A stretch of 64,000 bases of DNA from Porphyra umbilicalis (Eukaryota > Rhodophyta > Bangiophyceae > Bangiales > Bangiaceae). Numbering within the stretch: the first letter of the stretch is position 1; each line of letters starts with the position of its first letter. The stretch spans positions 1 to 64,000 of the forward strand of contig KV918874.1 in NCBI GenBank assembly GCA_002049455.2, written 5' to 3'. The notes under the pieces are model-generated. The model did no database searches. It was given only the letters and a program-made list of their open reading frames with translations, and was not told where the DNA came from. This document shows positions 10,564 to 20,240 of the stretch, in pieces. A program made the translations under genes and the position numbers.

Positions 10564-11760
10564 TGGGCGGAGGCGGCGGACCGCCCGGCGGACGCATGTG
10601 ATTGGCCGTCGGAAGATCGGGTCTGCTTGCAAGGCCCTCACGTGGGGCTCCCACGGCCGATACGTGGCACGCGCATCTGCGAATATATGCCCATCACAGG
10701 CCCGTGGGCGACCCGAGGTAAGTCCATGGCGCCAAACGGTGGCGCCAAAGCCGGCGTCGATAGTCGGCGGAGGCGCCGGCGGACGCACACCGCGTGCGGC
10801 CGCCACTTTCGCTGGACTACGTTCGACCGCGCGGCCATGGTCGGAGAGACGCGCCGACGACCGTGACGGCCACCGGCCGGGTGGTCGCGGTGCTATCCCT
10901 TCGTTCTGGCCCCAACTCCACACCCGTGATGGAGCAGCAGCCTTCGCGGGCGCCACTCCTCTCCTCCCCCCCCCCTTCACCCCCGCCTCCACGCCCACCC
11001 CACCCGTTCCCTGCTTCTGGCGCCCCTTATCACTCCAGCCCTGGTCAGTTGTGCCGCGAATCACCCTCCTCTCCACCGGCCCCACCGATTCCCAGTGTCG
11101 GTGGCGCTGACACTGGGGCGGCGTAGCGATCGTGCTCCTCGCTCTCGGAGAAAGTGGGCGGGGCTGCGGTGGGGCGGCTGTGACTGCTGTGTGGGTAGTG
11201 GGGCCGGCCGCGTTACCGCTCTCCACGCCCAACACCACGCCCACCCCCTGCCCGTAGCAACGCTCGCAAGCCCCCGGCCGTTTGTGTTCGTGTCGGTCGG
11301 TGGCGACGTACTGGCCTGCCTCACCGAGGGGCTGTCACCAACACCGGGACAAGGGGGCGGGACGAGGACGTGTCGAGGAAAAAGGTTGCGGGCCGTGGGC
11401 GGGTCGTCGGGTCGGCCGCCGCCGACCGGCGTACGTACGCGGGTGGCACGGCCGTCTGGCCTTAGTGGCAGGTCCTCCTCGTGACCGAGTAAGCCAGATG
11501 TCGCCGGCGTTGACCCCGACGGGGCGGCCCCAATTTTCCGGGCGCTCTGTTAAGTCTCTTTTTCCGCGCCCCCATCCACTGGCCGCCAATCGGGCGCCCC
11601 CCCTTCCTCTACGCACACTCACCCCGTTGTCGCTCATGTCGGACAGACGCCACGCCCCTCCCTCTACCCTCCGACGGCTTCCCGCGGCGCTGCTGCTGCT
11701 CCACCTGGTGGGGCGCACCCCGCCCCGACGCCACCCGCTCCGCCCGCATCCTAGGGGCGC
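10564..11760. other. Intergenic, no convincing gene
   Basis: Moderately GC-rich. Both strands hold frames of 100-240 codons (for example 10510-11244 minus and 11282-11905 plus), but they overlap each other and lack recognisable domains. Pyrimidine-rich and GC-rich blocks dominate, and no repeats clear enough to name were seen. Confidence 0.45.
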
Positions 11761-14700
11761 GTGGAGGGCGCCGGCCCCCCTGGCGTTCACCCATGCGGCC
11801 CCGCTGCCCGCGCCCTGGAGGTCCCCGCGGCCCCTCCCACCCCACTTGTTCATCCTGCGCGGCAGCGCGCGGCGGGGGAAGGGCAGTTGGTGGTCCCCCC
11901 AGTAGCGCACCTGCATGGAGGCCACATGGGAGACGCCATGGCAGAGCTCTCAGCGGGTCACCATTAGTGGACAGAAGCGGTGCAGACGTACACGGTGCGT
12001 AACTTGGCGCTACACCTGTTCAACGGCAGGCCCGACGTGTCCGGCCAACTGATTCGGTTGGGGTGTCTCTTCTCTGAGGCCGCGCGGGCGGGCTTTATAG
12101 GGGACCAGTTTGCGGGGACGGGGCTGCCGCCGACGGACGACAGCGCGCCGGTCCCGGCGAAGGCGGATCGGGGCGCCTACGGGGCCATCGTCAACCTGGA
12201 GAATTTCTTTACGACGTTTGGGTTGGACGTGGCGTGCACGCGTGCGGTGGCGGCGCAGGCCGTGCACGTGGCCGAGCGTGGCAATCATCACCTCGTTCAC
12301 TCCACGCTAACTGCCGTCAAAAATGACTGTCAGAAGCACGCGGTCAGCGCTACTCACGGCGGAAAGAAGACTAACCTCGTAACTTACGCGGGCTTCTCTC
12401 GGCGTTTTTGCGCAAAGAGGGCCGAGACCGCGACCACGGGCGGCGGCCTGATGCACCTGAACCGCCACGTGGTCGTCAGCTGGCTGGAGGTGGAGGCGCG
12501 ACGGCACTTGGTCAGCAAGGCACCGCGGCGACGCGGTCGTTGCGGGGCAACCGCGAGCGCCCGAGCACGCGGGGCGGCTGTAGCGGACGCGGAGGGTCCG
12601 AATCATTCAGCGGCGACAGTGCGGACGATCTCGCCGACGCGGACGACAAGGACTTGGACGCGGGGCCGGCGAGAAAGCGGCCCCGCACGGCGATCACGGA
12701 TGTTTTTGCAGGCGAAACAGCGACAAAGAGGCGTGGAGCTGCGTCAACGGCGCGGCGGGGGCGTGGTGACGTGGCCGCCGGGCGGGGCAGAGGCATCAAA
12801 ACGACAGCGGGGCGGGGCAGCCGCGGGGCGGCCGAGGCGGGGCAGGGAGGACGCGGCGGGGCGGCAGCGGGGCGCGGCCAGCGGGGCAGATGCGCAACGG
12901 GACGGGGGGGGCAAGGCGGGGACGCTGTGGGGCGGGGACCACGTGGACGGTCCGCGGCGGGGCGTGGTGGGCGCGGCGGGCCCGGTGGGACGGCCCCGCA
13001 ATCTGTCAGCGGTGGCACGCCTCCCCATGCGCACCCTACATCAAACCCTGCGCCACCAGCACGTGTCGCAGCCGGAGCTCGTGAAAGGACGCTGGACGGG
13101 GCGCCGGCCAATGGAGAGGTTGCGGGCGGCGGGAGTGCACTGGCGGGCGCCGCGTCTATTTTGACCCCCCCCCCCCGTCCCGCGCTCTGCGGCTGGCAAG
13201 CGCCCCCCCCCCACGCCCGCGGCACTAACGGCAAGCCTGCCTGGTGCTGGCCCACCGTCATGTGCCGGCAGCGGGCCCCTTCCGCGGAATGTCGTCAGCG
13301 GGGCGGCAGTGGCGCCGGCGATGACGGTCTCTGGAAACGTGGTTGCGGACGCAAGCAGCGACAGACCCGCGGCGGCAACGATGGCCGCCTGGGCGGAGAA
13401 GCTCGTGAGCCACCATGTGCTCGGGGGCAACCTCAACGCGCTCGCCAAAATTGCCACGCTATTCAACGTGCTGTGGCGCACGGCCACGTGCAACTGCTGC
13501 AAGTCGTGGACTCTGGACGACTCCAAGTCGATGGGGAGCTTTCACCCCGCCGTGTCGGTGAAGCGGCGGCGGCAGCGGGACCAGCGGTTGCAAGATACGG
13601 CAGCGGGGGAGGCGAAGGCGCTCGGTAAGCGGAACCACGCCCTGGGGGACACGCAGCGCCGCGGCGTGTGCCTCTCCCTGCTTCTGGAACCGACCACGGC
13701 GGAGCAGTACGGCAGAAACGTTAACCTCAACACGGTTTGGGTGATACAATTTGCGCTCGAATCGCGGGGAGCCACCGCACGGGAGCTCGCCTGGAGCGAC
13801 ATGTCCGTGCGCACCTTTCCCGGCATGTTTCACGACGACGGCAACCTGGCGCGGCTGCTCTGCACCTACATTACGGCTACCAAGACGGCAGAGGGCATCA
13901 CGCGCTGCATCGGCGCCCTCCCCCACGTCGACCTGTGGGTGTGCCCGGTCGGTGCCATCGCCGACGCACTTGTCGAGTGGTGTCACCGACCTGGCGGAAC
14001 ACCGTCGGCGCCCCCCGTTGATTTTACCTCCGTCTTCAACCCCGAAGACGCTGAGCTAACGGCGGCGGGCGTCACCCCCGACCTGTTCCAGGAGGCGGGC
14101 AACAACCTCTTCTTCCACCGGTGGTACCGGATTTTGGCGTCGACGGGGCCGCGGGGGGGGCGGTTGAAGCCGATGACCTACCGCCACCACAGCGACCGCG
14201 TGCGGCTGCTGCTGATGGCCATGGGGGTGCCCGATTGGATGGCAAAGACGCACGTGCTGCGCGCTGCAGCGGCGTCGATGGCCAAGCTGAGGGGCGTCAA
14301 CGAGCTCGACAATAGGGACCACGGCATTTGGTCCGTCCCTACTGGCGGCGGGCCCTACGAAAACGCCATCCCCAACGGCCCCGTCGTCAAGGCCCTGGAC
14401 GGGCGCCGCCCCGACGACGTGGTCGCACCTACCACCCTTCGCTTGGAGGTGCCTGTGCTGGAGGAACTACAAAGGACCCTGTGCCCGTGGCTGGAGGCGG
14501 GGGAGAAGGCGCTGAGGGAGCGGGTAGCGGCCAGCCCAGTCGCGCAAGACGAGGCGCTGAAGGACCTGTTTGACCTGATCCGGTGGTTCCGGTCGGTGTA
14601 ATTCCAGACGATGGCCGCGCGGCTCGAGTCCATCAGCATCGCCCCCTCCTCCTAGATCAACCGAGTCCCCCTCCTCCAACACTCCCTCTTCTACACCTTT

Positions 14701-15645
14701 CGCGCGCAGATGGCGAGCACGCTGTCCGCGGCGGGCGAGGTCGCCGCCGACGCGGCCGCCCGGATCATCCCACTGATGGCGCAGGCTGTGCGGGTGGCGG
14801 TGGAGGCGGTGGCGGCCGCCAGCACGGCCGAGACGAGGGCCATCGAGGAGCGCCTGTCGGTGCGGATCGACGCCGGGGTCGCGGCCGTCAACGCGCACGC
14901 CGACGAGGGTTTCGGCCGGGTGATGACGCACACCGCGGCTGTGGTGGCGGACGGCCAGTCCCACATGGACGCCCGCTTCGAAGCGATGGAGCAAGACCTC
15001 GCGCGGTAGCGGGAGCTGCTGGCGCGGATACTGACGGACGACATCGTGCGGGACCCGCGCGCGCGCGCGCTTGTGCGCGCGGAGCTGGTGCGCGCACCGG
15101 TGCCCGCAGCGCCTACCACCGCCACTGCCCAGGTTTTGCGGAAAACCACTCAGCCGGCCACTCCTGTCACCTCCCGCACGCCCGCCCTACCCATCTCCAC
15201 TCAGCTACTTACCGACCGCCGCAACTTTCGGACGCTTTAGGCTGCGGGCAAGCTGGCGGGCGTGCCCATCTATGAGTCCGCGACGGAGTGCGTCCCGATA
15301 CTGACGCTGGCCGAGCAGCCAAATTGGGGGGTGGTGCTGGACCAGTAAGTCAACGGGGTGGACGGCCGTGTCTCCCTCATGGAGGCGCAACAGCTGTTTG
15401 GGAATCGCTGGCGGCTGTGCCCGCGCGAGCCCGCGGCGCTCCGGATCGTCATCAAGACGTTCTCCGAGCGCAGCCACTTGCACCGTGCCTTTGGTGTCGA
15501 GTACGCCCGCCGGGGGCACGCAGTTGGAAACGACCGCGTGCTGCGAGACCTAAAGGCCAAGTTCATGGCGGAGGCCAGCCTCAAGGCTGTGTTGTCCAGA
15601 GCCAAGCGTGAATATCCCGTAGAGAAGGGTGGGGCGTGTGTATGA
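11761..15645 (+). pseudogene. Crypton-type transposon: tyrosine recombinase plus GCR1_C-like domain (copy 1)
   Basis: The element protein is spread over frames 1, 0 and 1. N-terminal part in frame 1 from about 11761 (WTEAVQTYTVRNLALHLF...), a basic RGRG-rich linker in frame 0 (12540-13165), and the recombinase in frame 1 from about 13180 to 14601. The recombinase has the tyrosine-recombinase set as arranged in the Ndc10/Crypton class: Arg in GATARELAWSDM (13780), THVLR as H-x-x-R (14251-14262), and GIW...PYENAIP with the candidate nucleophile Tyr at 14356. Further in frame 1, a coiled-coil-like segment (14710-15009) is followed by DGRVSLMEAQQLFGNRWR (about 15360-15415), which resembles the GCR1_C DNA-binding domain that ends fungal Cryptons. 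In-frame stops occur at 11967, 14601, 14655, 15009, 15240 and 15348. Some may lie in introns (a pyrimidine tract and AG precede 14710 and 15241). Two frame changes are near homopolymers. Cryptons cut and paste via a circular intermediate (family knowledge). Confidence 0.78.
14710..15645 (+). pseudogene. C-terminal part of the Crypton ORF (coiled coil, GCR1_C-like)
   Basis: All segments are in the same frame as the recombinase. 14710-15009 is Ala-rich with heptad-like spacing (AAGEVAADAARIIPLMAQAV..., ETRAIEERLSVRIDAGVAAV). 15046-15240 is a Pro/Thr-rich linker. 15241-15645 (AAGKLAGVPIYESATECVPIL...NRWRLCPREPAALRIVIKTF) looks like a compact DNA-binding domain. GCR1_C homology is judged by motif feel (G-x-V-S-L ... 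F-G-x-x-W-R ... I-x-x-F), not by alignment. A GT at 15131 after CAG and the TTTAG at 15240 could bound a 110-bp intron that would remove one stop. Confidence 0.5.
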
Positions 15646-15649
15646 ACAG

Positions 15650-16580
15650 CAAGTGGTGCGTCTCTGCCTTAGCATTTCGTTCGCTACACTCATCCCCACG
15701 CAACCGTCTCCACACTCCCGCGTCCCTATTTGATACTGGGTGGCACCAATCACAGAACTGGCACGACCCCCATCGCAAAAAGAACCGCACGGCCGCACTA
15801 CTCCCACAGCCGCACGACACGTACAGTTGCACGACCCCTACGGCGGCACCACTCCCAGAGCAGCGCGACCCTCACGGCCGCACAGCCCCCACCGCCACAC
15901 GACTCCCACGCCCGCAAGACCCCCGCGGCACCAATAAATCCACGGACGCACACGCCCCACCGCCACACCACCCCCACCGCCACACGGCCCCCACGGCCGC
16001 ACAGCACCCACGGCCGAACAGCACAAATGGCCCCACGACTCCCAAGGTGGCGAGGCGCGCACGGCCGAAAACGGCCCGCACCGCCGCACGACACCCACGG
16101 CCGCATGACCCCCATGGCGGCACGACAACGATGGCGGCACCCCCCCTACCGGTGCATGACCCCCACGGCCGCACGACCCCGATGGCCGCACGACAACGAC
16201 GGCGGCACGACCCCCACCGCAGCATGACCCGCACAGCCGCGCAATGCCCATCGCCACACGACCCCCACCGCCATACGACAAGGACGGCCGCACGCCCCCG
16301 ACCGCCGTGCAAACCGCACCGTCGCGCAAGCCCCACGGCCGCACGACCCGCACGGCCGCACGACCCCCACGATGGCACGGCCCCCAGCGCTGCACGACGC
16401 GCGCGGTCGCCCAACCCCCCCCCCCCCGGCCGCACGACCCCCACGGCCGCATGACGCCAACACCCGCACAAACCCCACCGCCGCACGACCGCGACGGCCG
16501 CACGACCCCCACTACCGCACGACCCCCACCCATCATGACTCTCACCGCTGCATGAACCCCACCGTCGCATGCCGCCCGAC
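15650..16580. repeat. Degenerate minisatellite, CCGCACGACCCCCACGGC-like
   Basis: About 900 bp are built from variants of a unit of roughly 15-18 bp containing CGCACGACCCCCACGG. The strand bias is marked: C/A-rich on plus. Every frame therefore shows repetitive HDPHGRTTPTAA or RPWGSCGRGGRAAV-like sequence and no frame should be called as a gene. It lies directly after the Crypton ORF and before the inverted second copy. Confidence 0.85.
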
Positions 16581-17125
16581 GCCTTCAGCATCCGCAGGGC
16601 TTCAGCGGCGATGCCCGTGTCACACAACAGGGATGGTGAGTCGCAACCGCCTGCCCGGCTGCCCCCCACTCACCCGCCCGCCCACCCACCAGCGAGCCCG
16701 CGTTCCTGACCACGCGCCCGCCGGCATGCTGTGGACCGGCCGTAGCGAAAGAGATAGGTAAGCCAGCTGGATGCCTGCACGCATCGAGGGTGATGTGAAT
16801 CACCGGGCAGACGCTCGGCGCAAAGATTTCTTTGTTATCAAGGGGGGTAGGATAGTGGATCGTCGGACTGCCGGCGGACTTTTATGATTGGTGGAAAGCC
16901 ACAATGGTCCGACAACCGCGCCCTGCAGTCCACCGCGTCGCGGGGTAGCAAAAGAGCCTCTGGAGCATCTGCACGCGGGGGGCGGGGCCGCGCCACTCTG
17001 TCGCTCGCGAGCGACCCCACGACCGCATGCGCGGCACCTCGGCCGGTGCGGTCGTGGCCCGACCGTCGCTCGCGCGGGCCGCAGCCTGCAGCACTGCAGC
17101 CCCGCCCCCATGTGCCGCGGCTCGG
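16581..17125. other. Spacer between minisatellite and inverted Crypton copy
   Basis: Mixed-composition DNA with no recognisable gene or family. The reading frame of the inverted Crypton fragment runs out here on the minus strand (stop at about 17126) after leaving homology to copy 1 near 17165. Confidence 0.45.
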
Positions 17126-18768
17126 CTACCGGTCAGCGGCGGCGCTCTCGGAGCGGCGCCCGGACAGCGACTTGAAGACGGGGCCGTTGGGGATGGCGTT
17201 TTCGTAGGGCCCGCCGCCAGTAGGGACGGACCAAATGCCGTGGTCCCTATTGTCGAGCTCGTTGACGCCCCTCAGCTTGGCCATCGACGCCGCCGCAGCG
17301 CGCAGCACGTGCGTCTTTGCCATCCAATCGGGCACCCCCATGGCCATCAGCAGCAGCCGCACGCGGTCGCTGTGGTGGCGGTAGGTCATCGGCTTCAACC
17401 GCCCCCCCCGCGGCCCCGTCGACGCCAAAATCCGGTACCACCGGTGGAAGAAGAGGTTGTTGCCCGCCTCCTGGAACAGGTCGGGGGTGACGCCCGCCGC
17501 CGTTAGCTCAGCGTCTTCGGGGTTGAAGACGGAGGTAAAATCAACGGGGGGCGCCGACGGTGTTCCGCCAGGTCGGTGACACCACTCGACAAGTGCGTCG
17601 GCGATGGCACCGACCGGGCACACCCACAGGTCGACGTGGGGGAGGGCGCCGATGCAGCGCGTGATGCCCTCTGCCGTCTTGGTAGCCGTAATGTAGGTGC
17701 AGAGCAGCCGCGCCAGGTTGCCGTCGTCGTGAAACATGCCGGGAAAGGTGCGCACGGACATGTCGCTCCAGGCGAGCTCCCGTGCGGTGGCTCCCCGCGA
17801 TTCGAGCGCAAATTGCATCACCCAAACCGTGTTGAGGTTAACGTTTCTGCCGTACTGCTCCGCCGTGGTCGGTTCCAGAAGCAGGGAGAGGCACACGCCG
17901 CGGTGCTGCGTGTCCCCCAGGGCGTGGTTCCGCTTACCGAGCGCCTTCGCCTCCCCCGCTGCCGTATCTTGCAGCCGCTGGTCCCGCTGCCGCCGCCGCT
18001 TCACCGACACGGCGGGGTGAAAGCTCCCCATCGACTTGGAGTCGTCCAGAGTCCACGACTTGCAGCAGTTGCACGTGGCCGTGCGCCACAGCACGTTGAA
18101 TAGCGTGGCAATTTTGGCGAGCGCGTTGAGGTTGCCCCCGAGCACATGGTGGCTCACGAGCTTCTCCGCCCAGGCGGCCATCGTTGCCGCCGCGGGTCTG
18201 TCGCTGCTTGCGTCCGCAACCACGTTTCCAGAGACCGTCATCGCCGGCGCCACTGCCGCCCCGCTGACGACATTCCGCGGAAGGGGCCCGCTGCCGGCAC
18301 ATGACGGTGGGCCAGCACCAGGCAGGCTTGCCGTTAGTGCCGCGGGCGTGGGGGGGGGCGCTTGCCAGCCGCAGAGCGCGGGACGGGGGGGGGGGGGTCA
18401 AAATAGACGCGGCGCCCGCCAGTGCACTCCCGCCGCCCGCAACCTCTCCATTGGCCGGCGCCCCGTCCAGCGTCCTTTCACGAGCTCCGGCTGCGACACG
18501 TGCTGGTGGCGCAGGGTTTGATGTAGGGTGCGCATGGGGAGGCGTGCCACCGCTGACAGATTGCGGGGCCGTCCCACCGGGCCCGCCGCGCCCACCACGC
18601 CCCGCCGCGGACCGTCCACGTGGTCCCCGCCCCACAGCGTCCCCGCCTTGCCCCCCCCGTCCCGTTGCGCATCTGCCCCGCTGGCCGCGCCCCGCTGCCG
18701 CCCCGCCGCGTCCTCCCTGCCCCGCCTCGGCCGCCCCGCGGCTGCCCCGCCCCGCTGTCGTTTTGAGG
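17126..18768 (-). pseudogene. Crypton recombinase fragment, inverted copy 2
   Basis: Minus-strand near-identical copy (about 99% by eye) of 12797-14385, so the pair forms a 1.6-kb inverted repeat with a 2.8-kb spacer. It retains the RGRG linker, the Cys-rich CNCCKSW block, GATARELAWSDM, THVLRAA and GIW...PYENAIP with all putative catalytic residues. Differences seen include R to H in DTQRR/DTQHR and I to M in VWVIQ/VWVMQ. The C-terminus diverges after NGPV (FKSLSGRRSESAAADR then stop) and lacks the coiled-coil and GCR1_C parts. The N-terminal side stops at a junction with gypsy sequence at about 18763-18768. The G run at 18385-18397 is 13 long versus 12 in copy 1, and a second run is 9 versus 10. 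Inactive fragment. Confidence 0.8.
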
Positions 18769-20240
18769 GGCATTGCTCCACGTGCTTGTACACGTCGACG
18801 ACCATCGTAGGCCAGTACACATACCTACGAAGGGTGTTATACATCTTTTTCGAGCCGGAATGCCCGGCTAGCACCGGCTGGTGTTGGTGAATCAGGAGGC
18901 GCTTCTTCAGCGCCTCTGGGATAACCACTTGGGTTTCCCGTCCGTACATCGAGCGACGGCAGAGTAGCCCGTTCTTCTCTAGGAAGAAGAACGCTTGACG
19001 ACTCCACGTGGGGTCGGGAGGCGAAAGAGCATCGAGCTCTTTAAGCCTGGCCTGGCAAAAGGCGTCCTCAGCCTGGCCCAGGATGATCTCTCGGGCCGTC
19101 AGGGCCCCCATAGGGGCCTCCTCCGGTAACGCTTCTTGTAAGACGTCACTGGCCCGGGTCTCGACCGCTAGGACGGGGATGTCCTCGTCCAGGGGCGAGG
19201 TATCCAAACCCTCGGTAGGGAGACGCGATAGCGCGTCTGCCACCTTGTGATCCTTTCCCGGCTTATGCCGTATCTCATAATTGTACTCCGATAATCGGAG
19301 TCGCCATCGGTTAATCCGAGCATTCGGACTCATACTAGTGAGAACCGATACCAGGGCGCGGTGATCACACCGCACCACAAATTCCGCACCTTCTAGGTAG
19401 GACCGTAAATAGGTCACGGCCCAGACGACGCCTCGCGCCTCGATCTCCGTGGCGAAATAGTTCTTCTCCGCAGGGAGAAGTGCACGGCTATAGTAGCCGA
19501 TGGGGTGGTATTCCCCGTAGGACTGTTGTTGCTGTAGGCAACAACCCAGCTGTTCATAGCTGGCGTCGACGTCGACGATAATGCTCGTGCCTCTTGGGCA
19601 GGGCTAGGATACGGGCGTCTAATAGACGTCCTCGGAGTATCTCAAAGGCGTCTGTCTCCTTCCCTGAGGGTGGAGGAAGCTTCTTAGGAAGCTTGGTGCT
19701 TGTAAGCGCCGTTCGTGGCTTCGCTATCTTAGCGAAGTCTGCTACGAAGCGGCGGTACACACCGCACATACCCAGAAAGCTCTTCCTCTGGGTATGGGAT
19801 TCCGGATAACGGAAACCCCGAAGCGCCCGGAGGTTCTTCTCCAGGACATGTACCCGTCCTGGTCGGATCACATGACCAAGGTATTCCACTTCCTCCTGGA
19901 AGAAATGGCACTTAGACGCCTTCAAGGTGACCCCGGCCTTCCCGAGCAGGGTCAGCACCTCATCAAGGTGCTGTAAGTGTTCCTCGGGGGAACCCGAGAA
20001 AACAATCACATCATCCAGATATACCAAACATATCTGCCACTTCACACCGGCCAGGATCATATCCATGGCGCGTTGGAAAGTCGCAGAGGCGTTGCACAAC
20101 CCAAAGAGAAGGCGCACGCACTGCCATGCGCCCGAGTGGCACGTGAAAGCCGTGAGGTGTTTGTCCTCCTCGGCTACTGGTAATTGCCAGTAACCCGCAT
20201 TACAATCCAGGGTGGAGAACACCCTGGCGTCCCCTAAAGG
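18769..20240 (-). pseudogene. Ty3/gypsy retrotransposon pol fragment (RT-RNase H-integrase zinc finger)
   Basis: Minus strand. The fragment opens mid-RT at LGDARVFSTLDCNAGYWQ (about 20235), with the catalytic YLDDVIVFS box, then LGHVIRPGR and the connection region. RNase H follows with ATEIEARGVVWAV, VVRCDHRAL and GKDHKVADALSRLP. The integrase H2C2 zinc-binding region is HQHQPVLAGHSGSKKMYNTLRRYVYWP, ending at VEQCPS. There the sequence passes directly into the Crypton copy near 18765. One frameshift near 19598 separates RT from RNase H. No gag, protease, integrase core or LTR was found; the RT is truncated at its own N-terminal side too. Order RT-RH-INT places it in Ty3/gypsy. It is lower in GC than the surrounding genes. 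Confidence 0.92.

Noticed and set aside
15730..16560. Several 100-270-codon ORFs (HDPHGRTTPTAA type)
   Set aside because: They are translations of the C/A-rich minisatellite in different frames.
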